Origin: JACCZP01 sp050997195
GTDB lineage: Bacteria; Actinomycetota; Thermoleophilia; Solirubrobacterales; Thermoleophilaceae
Direction: 5' to 3'
NCBI GenBank assembly: GCA_050997195.1
Contig: JBPCRE010000249.1
Location: forward strand, 1 to 5,263
DNA: 5,263 bases
Position 1 is the first letter of the stretch; the number at the start of each line of letters is the position of its first letter. Under the pieces are notes generated by a model, which was given only the letters and a program-made list of their open reading frames with translations, did no database searches and had not been told where the DNA came from. Positions 1 through 5,040 of the stretch are shown here, in pieces. The position numbers and the translations under genes were made by a program.

Positions 1-626
1 GGCAGATGATCGCCGAGCCAGCGTGCCACCTCGTCCACGGCCTCGACCTCGCGCGTCTTGCCCTCGTCCCAGAGGCCCGAGAAGCGGCGGATCTGCCGCT
101 CGAGGTAGCCGGAGGGCTTGCCGAAGCACTCGAGGCCCGCGGCCTTCCAGTCGACGGCGTGGATCTCGGCCAGCGCGTCGACGAGCTCGAGGCCCATGCG
201 CTCGCGCTGGTCGGGGGCGTCGAGGGCCTCGGGCAGCGTGGAGGTGATCACCGAGCCCTTGAGGTACTCCATGACGTAGAAGGGCACGCCGAGGATCGAC
301 TCGTCGTCGGAGCTCGAGAGCACGCGTGGGACCCGGACCTCGGAGCCCTGGACGGCCTCGAGCACCCGCGCCTCGCGCAGCACGTCGTGGGCGGAGGGGG
401 GGAGCGGGGGCCGTGGCGGGCGCCGGAGCACCAGCCACAGGTCGCCGCGGCGCACCAGGTAGGTGATGTTCGAGTGCCCTTCGCCGATCCGCTCGGCGTC
501 GATCGGCCCCGAGCCGAGCCCGTGCGCGTCGAGGTGAGCCTCGAAGGGCTCGCGGACGATCAGCGGGGCGAGTTCGAGCTCGGCCGCTTCGGCCGGGGTG
601 TCGACGATCTCGGGGCTTCGGGCCAC
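1..626 (-). CDS. Phosphotransferase family protein (APH/choline kinase-like fold), C-terminus cut by window edge
   Basis: This is the N-terminal 208 codons of an aminoglycoside-phosphotransferase-type (PF01636-like) kinase fold. It most resembles the broad actinobacterial family related to the kinase-like domain of ACAD10/11, not true antibiotic kinases. Visible elements are a glycine-rich nucleotide loop (IGEGHSNITYLV, about residues 47-58), a VLRRPP strand (66-71), an RE pair in the following helix (84-85), a hinge-like YVMEYLKG (117-124) and a DALAEIHAVDW helix (150-160) typical of the family. The catalytic HGD loop and the metal-binding DxD/DFG-like Asp would lie beyond position 1, so activity cannot be judged. 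The start is taken as GTG at 626-624, because an in-frame TAG lies five codons upstream and an AGGA sits about 10 nt before the GTG. The substrate is unknown. It is divergent from the small plus-strand gene at 639-843 and is not obviously connected to the metal operon. Confidence 0.88.
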   Translation of the reverse strand, partial: MARSPEIVDTPAEAAELELAPLIVREPFEAHLDAHGLGSGPIDAERIGEGHSNITYLVRRGDLWLVLRRPPRPPLPPSAHDVLREARVLEAVQGSEVRVPRVLSSSDDESILGVPFYVMEYLKGSVITSTLPEALDAPDQRERMGLELVDALAEIHAVDWKAAGLECFGKPSGYLERQIRRFSGLWDEGKTREVEAVDEVARWLGDHL

Positions 627-638
627 TGCTTCGGCATC

Positions 639-843
639 CTACGGCGGCGGCTCCTTGCCGTCCTCTCCGTCGCCCTGCTCAGTCTCGTCCCTCCCGCCGC
701 GGCCTCGGGCCACCCCGGCCCAGGTTCTCGCCGACCGCAACGCCGACGGTGACCTCGACCGCCGGTACTCGGCACGCGACTACCGCAGTGCGCTCGCCCA
801 GAACGCCGAGGAGGCCCAGTGCTCGGGCAACTGCCGAACGTGA
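639..843 (+). pseudogene. Small secreted protein, apparently frameshifted and lacking a start codon
   Basis: Two frames together look like one small exported protein. The first, from 639, reads LRRRLLAVLSVALLSLVPP followed by AAAS, a textbook Sec signal peptide with an Arg-rich n-region and an Ala-rich cleavage site. It ends within about 15 codons in low-complexity sequence. The adjacent frame, from about 712, reads PAQVLADRNADGDLD then RRYSARDYRSAL and ends in CSGNC at 843. Its codons are nearly all G/C at the third position. The mature part resembles short secreted actinobacterial proteins with a DG-x-LD-x2-YS-x2-D pattern, but I cannot name a family. Joining the frames needs removal of one base somewhere in 697-712. 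The signal-peptide frame has no ATG, GTG or TTG near its start. The mature frame does have a GTG at 598, but using it replaces the signal peptide with a Ser/Pro-rich stretch and overlaps the start of the divergent kinase gene. Either the gene is decayed or the sequence has errors. Confidence 0.42.
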
Positions 844-866
844 TCCGCCAGGGCTTGGCCACTTCT

Positions 867-883
867 CGCACCATCAGGGTGCG
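867..883. terminator. Short hairpin between convergent genes, possible bidirectional terminator
   Basis: CGCACC (867-872) pairs perfectly with GGTGCG (878-883) across a 5-nt loop. It lies between the stop of the plus-strand small gene (843) and the stop of the csoR-like gene (920). No T-tract follows on either strand, so intrinsic termination is uncertain. Confidence 0.3.
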
Positions 884-919
884 GAGGGCGAACCGGTCGC
901 GCCGCCTCCCCGTCGTCGG

Positions 920-1204
920 CTAGCGGGAGAGCATGCGGCCGACCGCGGCCATCAGCTCGTCGGCCTGGGCGCCGGGTTCCTCCGGACCTGATCCCTCGCC
1001 CAGCAGGCAGTGACGAGTGTGATCGTCGAGGAGCCCGAGGGCGACCTTGTCGAGGGCGGCCTGGGCGGCATTTATCTGGGTGAGGACGTCGATGCAGTAG
1101 CGGTCCTCCTCGACCATCCGGCTCACCCCTCGGACCTGTCCCTCGGCCCGTGCGAGGCGGGCGAGGAGCTCCGCCTTGGTTGCCGTGTAGCCGCGCGTCG
1201 TCAT
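920..1204 (-). CDS. csoR: CsoR-family copper-sensing transcriptional repressor
   Basis: This 94-residue, all-helical protein matches the metal-sensing repressor family PF02583 (CsoR/RcnR/FrmR) in length and pattern. The N-terminal helix reads ELLARLARAEGQVRGVSRMV, with the family's RL-x-R-x-EGQVRG signature. The ligand set is C37 (in YCIDVL), H62 and C66 (in HTRHC). This Cys-His-Cys arrangement with HxxxC spacing is the one known for Cu(I) CsoR; RcnR-type nickel sensors have His in the last position. Y36 next to the first Cys, a second-shell residue in CsoR, is also present. The C-terminal tail is acidic (GEGSGPEEPGAQADE). It is the last gene of the operon, 8 nt after the small membrane protein gene. 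Its ribosome site (CAGGAG) overlaps that gene's stop, implying coupled expression. It probably binds the palindrome at 2775-2795 and represses the operon until Cu(I) binds. A persulfide-sensing role (CstR-like) is less likely because H62 is retained. Confidence 0.93.
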   Translation of the reverse strand: MTTRGYTATKAELLARLARAEGQVRGVSRMVEEDRYCIDVLTQINAAQAALDKVALGLLDDHTRHCLLGEGSGPEEPGAQADELMAAVGRMLSR

Positions 1205-1212
1205 GGAGATCG

Positions 1213-1647
1213 CTACTCCTGGTGTCGTTCGTGGAGGGCAGGGTCGGCCGGAGGACTTGCCGCCGGCGCCGCGGTCACGGCATCGCGAAGAGCCGGCCCC
1301 ACCACGAAGGTCGAGACCGCGAAGACCGCCGCGAAGAGGGCCAGCATCAGCACGGGCTTTCTCCAAGCACCCGAGCGTCGGCGCATCCGCAACAGCAGCG
1401 GCACCATGGCCACCAGTCCGAGGGTCGCAAGCAGGCCTTGCCCCCACGCTCCGACGAGCAGTGCGCCACCCGCGACCAGGCCGATGTGGTGGATGACGTG
1501 CGGCAGCGTGCCCGTCACCGCCGCTGTGGCTCCGGCGAGACTGAAGCTGCCGGTGTTTCGCCCGACCGAGCGGGCCCCCGGCGAGGAGCCTCGAGGGAAG
1601 CGGTGGCGGCTCGCCGAGGTCGGGTGAGCGCCCCGCGCCCCTCTCAT
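1213..1647 (-). CDS. Small membrane protein of the CsoR operon with a PHxxHH motif (function unknown)
   Basis: This 144-residue protein has an Arg/Ser-rich N-terminal segment (about residues 1-35), then hydrophobic stretches at about 37-67, 70-87 and 98-120, separated by a basic loop RMRRRSGAWRK (87-97). Two to three membrane spans are likely. The first span carries P49-H50-V-I-H53-H54, a clustered set of histidines that is unusual inside a membrane segment and could bind metal. The tail is Pro/Ala-rich and ends HERHQE. The ATG at 1647 overlaps the TGA of the upstream DUF305 gene (ATGA), so translation is probably coupled. The next gene, csoR, follows after 8 nt. I have an impression of similar small proteins beside actinobacterial copper genes but cannot name a Pfam family. 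A role in copper tolerance or transport is inferred from context only. Confidence 0.75.
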   Translation of the reverse strand: MRGARGAHPTSASRHRFPRGSSPGARSVGRNTGSFSLAGATAAVTGTLPHVIHHIGLVAGGALLVGAWGQGLLATLGLVAMVPLLLRMRRRSGAWRKPVLMLALFAAVFAVSTFVVGPALRDAVTAAPAASPPADPALHERHQE

Positions 1648-2201
1648 GATGAGGCGAGCGTCGAGCGGAACTCCTCCATCTCGCCGATCTCCCGCTTCTG
1701 GGCGGCGATGATCTCCTCGGCAAGCTTGCGCACCTCCGGGTCGCGGCCCTTGGCGATGACCGCCTCGGCCATCTTCGTCGCCCCCTGGTGGTGGGGGACC
1801 ATCTCGTCGACGAAGGCGCGGTCGAAGGGCTTCTTCCCGCGGATCGTCATGGCTCCGTCCATGTGGTTCATGCCGGCCTCCTCGGCCGACAGGCCGAGGG
1901 CCATGTGCCCGCCCATGTCCGGCTTGAGCGGCGCGCCGTAGAGGCGCTCGTGGATCCGCTTCATCTGGGCGATCTCGCGCTCCTGGCTCGAGCCGATGTC
2001 CTCGGCGAGGCCCTTCACGAAGTCCGACTCGCCCTCGACCCGAGCCACCTTGGCCATCTCGACCGCCGAGCTGTGGTGGGGGACCATGGACTGCAAAAAG
2101 GCCTGGTCGGGCGGGGGCTGCCCGCCGCCCGAGCCGCCGCATCCGGCGAGCAGCAGGGCGAGGAGCGACAGGGCGGCGAGGAAGGGCAGGGAGCGTCGCA
2201 A
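1644..2201 (-). CDS. DUF305 lipoprotein, putative extracytoplasmic copper-binding protein
   Basis: This 185-residue protein starts with a lipoprotein signal peptide: MRRS, a Leu-rich core and lipobox LAGC, with C21 as the lipidated residue. A Gly/Pro linker follows. The rest is a DUF305 (PF03713) domain in two similar halves, each beginning with a conserved Met-Val-Pro-His-His block: SMVPHHSSAVEMA (38-50, H42-H43) and EMVPHHQGATKMA (133-145, H137-H138). Between them lies a Met/His-rich stretch (M96, H99, M100, M111, H113, M114, M118) suited to soft-metal binding. Known DUF305 proteins include CopM, a periplasmic copper-binding protein of Synechocystis, so copper capture at the outer face of the membrane is the inferred role. 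The start is TTG at 2201-2199. It gives the signal peptide exactly and follows an AGGAGG at 7 nt spacing, whereas the longer open frame upstream overlaps DUF4396. It lies 11 nt after DUF4396 and overlaps the next gene by 4 nt. Confidence 0.92.
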   Translation of the reverse strand: MRRSLPFLAALSLLALLLAGCGGSGGGQPPPDQAFLQSMVPHHSSAVEMAKVARVEGESDFVKGLAEDIGSSQEREIAQMKRIHERLYGAPLKPDMGGHMALGLSAEEAGMNHMDGAMTIRGKKPFDRAFVDEMVPHHQGATKMAEAVIAKGRDPEVRKLAEEIIAAQKREIGEMEEFRSTLASS

Positions 2202-2208
2202 AGGGGAG

Positions 2209-2215
2209 CCTCCTA
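2209..2215 (-). promoter_or_regulatory. Ribosome binding site fused to a stop codon (TAGGAGG), fixing a TTG start
   Basis: On the minus strand the DUF4396 stop TAG runs directly into a Shine-Dalgarno AGGAGG, followed by 7 nt and the TTG start of the DUF305 lipoprotein. This layout favours reinitiation or coupling and is the main reason for choosing the TTG. Confidence 0.8.
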
Positions 2216-2737
2216 GTGGTGGTAGGCGTGGACGAGGGCGTGGCCCTTGCCCCGGGCCAGCAGATAGCGGTTGGCCCACCACGCGAACGGGAAGGCGATC
2301 GCGAAGCCGAGGGCGACGCTGGCCCACAGGAGCGGGTCGAGGATACCCGCCTCCATGGCGCCCGGCACGAAGAGGACGACGAGGTTGTCGACCACCTCCA
2401 TGATCGCGATCGACACCGTGTCGGTGGCGAGGATGATGGGCAGGGCGGCGGCGAAGGTCAATCCGGCCTTGAAGAGCGGGATCGAGGTGAGGCCGAAGCC
2501 GAAGAGGAAAGCGAGGGTGACGGCCAGGGCTATCGTCGCGAGGTTGCCCCACCCGAGCGCCGTCCCGATGGCCATGCCGACCACCTCGCCCGCCGCACAG
2601 CCGGTCAGGCAGTGGAAGGTGGCGCTGACGGCGAGGCGGTTCAACGAGCTGCCGCCGTGACCCTGTCCTTCGTGCGCGGGCTCGTGGGCTCGCGACTCGG
2701 CGGCGCGGTCGGCCGTCTGGCTCTCGGTGCTGGGCAT
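2213..2737 (-). CDS. DUF4396 domain membrane protein, first gene of the CsoR operon
   Basis: This 174-residue integral membrane protein matches the DUF4396 pattern (PF14342). A polar, His-containing N-terminus (H18, H22, H27) leads into the signature ATFHCLTGCAAGEVVGMAIG (39-58), with H42, C43 and C47 at the edge of the first span. About four to five membrane segments follow (roughly 43-62, 66-84, 93-112, 113-128 and 136-156). The middle spans carry acidic residues D106, E114 and D117, uncommon in a membrane and suggestive of ion or metal passage. The C-terminus is again His-rich (H166, H170, H173, H174). The family has no established biochemical function that I know. Metal transport or delivery is inferred from the Cys/His layout and from the CsoR and DUF305 neighbours. 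ATG at 2737 follows AAGGAGG (2746-2752) with 8 nt spacing. It leads the operon and sits 37 nt downstream of the CsoR-like palindrome. Confidence 0.9.
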   Translation of the reverse strand: MPSTESQTADRAAESRAHEPAHEGQGHGGSSLNRLAVSATFHCLTGCAAGEVVGMAIGTALGWGNLATIALAVTLAFLFGFGLTSIPLFKAGLTFAAALPIILATDTVSIAIMEVVDNLVVLFVPGAMEAGILDPLLWASVALGFAIAFPFAWWANRYLLARGKGHALVHAYHH

Positions 2738-2772
2738 CTCGCTTCCCTCCTTCTCGGGTAGGGCAGAAAGCG

Positions 2773-2796
2773 TACCATACCCCCATAAGGTATGGG
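2773..2796 (-). promoter_or_regulatory. Putative CsoR operator overlapping the operon promoter
   Basis: A perfect inverted repeat CCATACC (2775-2781), 7-nt centre, GGTATGG (2789-2795) lies upstream of the DUF4396 start. Read on the minus strand, the core is ATACC, TTATGG, GGGTATGGTA. This has the G-tract and TA-rich half-sites known for CsoR operators, such as the Bacillus copZA type with GGGGGTATGGTA. On the minus strand TATGGT (2779-2774) could serve as a -10 element, but the matching -35 (CTGCGG, 2802-2797) is weak. A repressor bound here would cover the promoter spacer. Binding by the CsoR encoded at 920-1204 is inferred. Confidence 0.78.
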
Positions 2797-2852
2797 CCGC
2801 AGACTAACCGGGGTCTACATCGCTGTACGCCTCCGCGAACCGACCAGGCCAC

Positions 2853-2894
2853 GTCGCCCACGGCCCTCTCATCTCGCCGCTCGCCGTGGGCGAC
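2853..2894 (-). terminator. Strong hairpin after the secreted DUF305 gene, probable terminator
   Basis: GTCGCCCACGGC (2853-2864) and GCCGTGGGCGAC (2883-2894) form a perfect 12-bp stem with an 18-nt loop. It begins 14 nt after the stop of the 2908-3471 gene. No T-run follows on the minus strand, so it would be a non-canonical terminator or an mRNA-stabilising 3' hairpin. It insulates the upstream gene from the operon promoter at about 2775. Confidence 0.5.
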
Positions 2895-2907
2895 CTGCCT
2901 CGGGCAC

Positions 2908-3471
2908 CTAGATCTGCTTGAGCAAGGACTCCATCTGAGCCGCCTCGCGGAGCTGAGTCGCACGGATGCGCACAGCCAGGCGACGAGCGGGTGGCTTCAG
3001 TCCTCCGCGGATCTCGATCTCCGCCATGTCGACTCCGCCGAAGTGGTGGCCCTGCATGAGCTGCAGGAAGCGCCGATCGAAGGCCACCCCCTGGGCGCTC
3101 CGGAGCTCGGCCAGCTGCTGAGCGTTCTCCGCTGCCCGAATCGGCGGCACCGGGGGCCCGTTCAGCGAGGCGCCCGAGCGGCGGAGGAAGCCGCGCATCT
3201 CCACCGCCTCGGCCGTCTGCACGGCAGCGATCTGCCTGGCGAGAGCGGCGACGCGCCGGTCGGACGCCTTGACCACGGCGAGCTGCGCCATCGCGATCCC
3301 ATGGAGGTGGTGCTTTCTCATCTTCTGAGAGAAGACGTCGTCGGTCCGGTTGTGCGACGGGCCCTTGCGCGCCTCGGCTGGTCCCGCGGAGACGGCCAGT
3401 GTGGCGGCAAGGAAGGCCAGAGCGACGACCAGGATCCCCAGCGGGGACGTGGAAAGTCTCGAATGCGTCAT
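2908..3471 (-). CDS. Secreted DUF305 protein (second paralogue)
   Basis: This 187-residue protein carries a Sec-type signal peptide (core LGILVVALAFLAATLAV, residues 11-27, cleavage probably after AEA near 34). It has no lipobox Cys, so it should be released or soluble outside the membrane. The mature part is a DUF305 domain with two His-His blocks: KMRKHHLHGIAMA (50-62, H54, H55, H57) and LMQGHHFGGVDMA (138-150, H142, H143). It lacks the Met/His-rich linker of the lipoprotein paralogue and reads MRKHH and MQGHH where that one has MVPHH. Its metal affinity may therefore differ. ATG at 3471 is supported by AAGGAG (3480-3485) at 8 nt spacing. An ATG at 3478 is in another frame and only 1 nt from the Shine-Dalgarno. 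It is probably transcribed separately from the CsoR operon: a hairpin follows its stop, and its upstream palindrome (3524-3540) differs from the CsoR site. Copper binding is inferred from the family. Confidence 0.9.
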   Translation of the reverse strand: MTHSRLSTSPLGILVVALAFLAATLAVSAGPAEARKGPSHNRTDDVFSQKMRKHHLHGIAMAQLAVVKASDRRVAALARQIAAVQTAEAVEMRGFLRRSGASLNGPPVPPIRAAENAQQLAELRSAQGVAFDRRFLQLMQGHHFGGVDMAEIEIRGGLKPPARRLAVRIRATQLREAAQMESLLKQI

Positions 3472-3825
3472 TCTTCATTCTCCTTAGGCGTGGAAGGAGC
3501 GGCAAGCCGCGGGACAAAGGAATCCCTACGCACTGTAGGGGCAGAGCTCGGGCTGCTGGGGAAAGGCGACACTCGGCCCCAGGACCCGATCGCTGCAGGG
3601 GTATCCTTCCTCTACCGGTTCGCCCCCCGAAGCCGGCACGTACCTCTACCACTCCATTACGGGTGGACCAATCGGCGGCCAGGCGTTGGCCGACGCCGAT
3701 CCCATCGAGCTGAGCCTGGATCGTCCGGTTCGGGGTGCGAAAAGGCGACGCCCGCCGCACTGGCGTCCCGTGCGAGGAGTTGGCGGCGCGTGAGGCCGCG
3801 GACGCCTCCCGGTACGAGGGGACGC
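3472..3825. other. 354-base stretch with no convincing intact gene
   Basis: The 5' side of the secreted DUF305 gene occupies roughly 3472-3545 and holds its ribosome site and a palindrome (3524-3540). Beyond that, all frames that stay open lack a good start or read as Arg/Pro/Ser-rich shadow sequence. The only protein-like stretch is a plus-strand frame (3539-3793) with no start codon, described under findings. Confidence 0.6.
3524..3540. promoter_or_regulatory. Inverted repeat upstream of the secreted DUF305 gene, possible operator
   Basis: CCCTAC (3524-3529) and GTAGGG (3535-3540) are perfect inverted copies separated by GCACT, 52 nt upstream of the ATG at 3471. The half-sites are reminiscent of the CsoR palindrome at 2775-2795 (both contain TAC and GTA next to C or G runs), but the spacing is shorter by several bases. 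The same repressor may not fit. TACAGT on the minus strand within it could be a -10 element. Confidence 0.4.
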
Positions 3826-4853
3826 TTACGCGATGTAGACCGGGGTCCCGACCTCTACGCGGCGGTAGAGCTCCTTGACCTCGGGTACGGCCATGCGGAT
3901 GCACCCGTGTGAGGCCGCGCTCCCGAGCGAGCCAGTCTCCTCGGTTCCGTGGATGCCGGCGCCGTCGTAGATGCCCATCCAGCGAGCCTTGATCGGGTTA
4001 TCGGGTGAGCTGGAGGGAATGACGCTCCCGGCGAGCTCGCCCGCCCAGCTCTTCTCCGGCACGTTCCAGGCGGGGTTGATCGCCTTGTTCTGTAGGTGGT
4101 AGAGGCCGATCGGCGTGTCGAAGCCGACCTGGCCGATGGCGATCCGATAGCTCTTCACGAGGCGGAGGCGGCGGTAGTGGCGCAGGCGAAACCCCTTGCG
4201 ATCGACAGTGATGTAGTCCGGATACCTCGAGGCCAGCTTCCGCGCGGTGATCCGCGGTGGGAGGGTGTCGACCCTCGCCGCCACAGACGTGCGGCGCCCC
4301 GACAGTGAAGTGATCGAGCGGACGAGCGCGCGACGCAGTGCCCGGCGCCGGACACGGCGACCGGCGCGCGAGGGAATCCTCCGAAGTCGCGCGCCCGAGG
4401 GGCGTGCGCGTGCGTCGCGAGCGCGGCGGTCCACCCTGCGTGCCACGTATCGAACGAAGTCGTCGAGCTCCGCCGGCGAGTAGCTGAACGCGCCCCGATC
4501 TCAGGTCCTGCTCGGCCTCCTCGCAGGGCACCGACCATGCGCGTGAACGCGTTCCCCGCGCGACCCTGATCGAGCGCTCTCCGAACCGTCGCAGCTGAGT
4601 CGAGGCGCAGTCGCACTCGGGCGGGGGAGAGGACCAGGCGCTCCTCGCGGTAACGCACGGAGATCGGTGGCTGCCCGTGCGCGGCGAAGCGTCGCTCGAG
4701 AACCCGAGCGGCCTCCGAGGGCTCGAGGCCGCCGATCGGGACCCCCGCCGCGGTGGTCCGGGGGGCGATTACCCCGGCCTGGGACGCGTCGTAGAGGACG
4801 GCGCCCAGCACGAGAGCGAGGACGGCGAACAGGGCTATGGCGCGGCGCCTCAT
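3826..4853 (-). pseudogene. L,D-transpeptidase (YkuD) with N-terminal peptidoglycan-binding_4-type domain, frameshifted
   Basis: Exported enzymes of this type form 3-3 cross-links in peptidoglycan or attach proteins to it. The N-terminal part, from ATG 4853, has a signal anchor (MRRRAIALFAVLALVLGAVL) and a PG_binding_4/VanW-like region (AGVPIGGLEPSEAARVLERR; later SPARVRLRLDSAATVRRAL). The C-terminal part, in another frame, continues that region (FSYSPAELDDFVRYVARRVD) and then gives a complete YkuD domain. It has IHG (H in the substrate cleft), then SHGCIRM with the catalytic Cys at codon 3903-3901, and ends PVYIA. The frames join if one base is restored in the C4 run 4493-4496 (reading EIGGAFSYSP), giving about 342 residues, usual for such actinobacterial proteins. 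Without the repair, the first frame continues as Arg/Ser-rich nonsense until about 4155, and the YkuD domain could start only from a GTG at 4446 without a signal. The start is uncertain because GTAGGAC lies too close to the ATG. All catalytic residues look intact, so a sequencing error is plausible. Confidence 0.85.
4493..4496 (-). other. Probable frameshift site (homopolymer) in the L,D-transpeptidase gene
   Basis: The minus-strand run GGGG within GATCGGGGCGCG is where the reading frame changes. Upstream, one frame reads RAGPEIG. Downstream, another reads AFSYSPAELDDF, and that second frame has a TGA just upstream at about 4504-4502. Five Gs would restore one continuous frame. Confidence 0.65.
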
Positions 4854-5040
4854 GTCCTACGAAGGGTAGGAGCTCAGAAGCCGGCAGGGGGCGTGACGAA
4901 CTGACTGACGAGTTCCTCCCGCTGCGCGGTCGTCGACCGGAGCGTGGGCGGCGGTCAGAGCCCGGACGCGGATGCCTCCTCCGGCGTCGTGCGGCCGAGC
5001 GTCGCTCACGCCTCGGCGCGCCCCACGAAGCCTCAGCGGG

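Noticed and set aside
6..752. Long plus-strand open frame opposite the kinase gene
   Set aside because: It is the mirror of the phosphotransferase coding frame in high-GC DNA. Its translation has no recognisable domain until the short signal-peptide-like stretch at 639-710, which is treated separately.
1150..1941. Plus-strand open frame opposite the small membrane protein and DUF305
   Set aside because: It is antisense to genes with recognisable domains, starts without a ribosome site and has shadow-like composition.
3593..3618. Possible second CsoR site around GCAGGGGTATCC
   Set aside because: Only one half (GGGGTAT) resembles a CsoR site. The other side (CTCTACC) breaks the symmetry, and the location is more than 120 nt from the DUF305 start.
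2811..3845. Twelve-base inverted match (GCGATGTAGACC) near 2811-2824 and 3833-3844 flanking the secreted DUF305 gene
   Set aside because: It would be tempting as the ends of a mobile element. However, the copies are short, diverge immediately on either side and have no transposase or target duplication between them.
2804..3904. 366-codon minus-strand open frame spanning the secreted DUF305 gene and the intergenic region
   Set aside because: The translation is Arg/Pro/Gly-rich without domains, and it covers the DUF305 gene in the wrong frame. Its internal ATG at 3478 is only 1 nt from the ribosome site.
4965..4988. Bulged hairpin GACGC-GGA/TCC-G-GCGTC downstream of the C39 peptidase gene
   Set aside because: Eight pairs with a bulge and no T-run are common by chance at this GC content. 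It is too weak to call a terminator.
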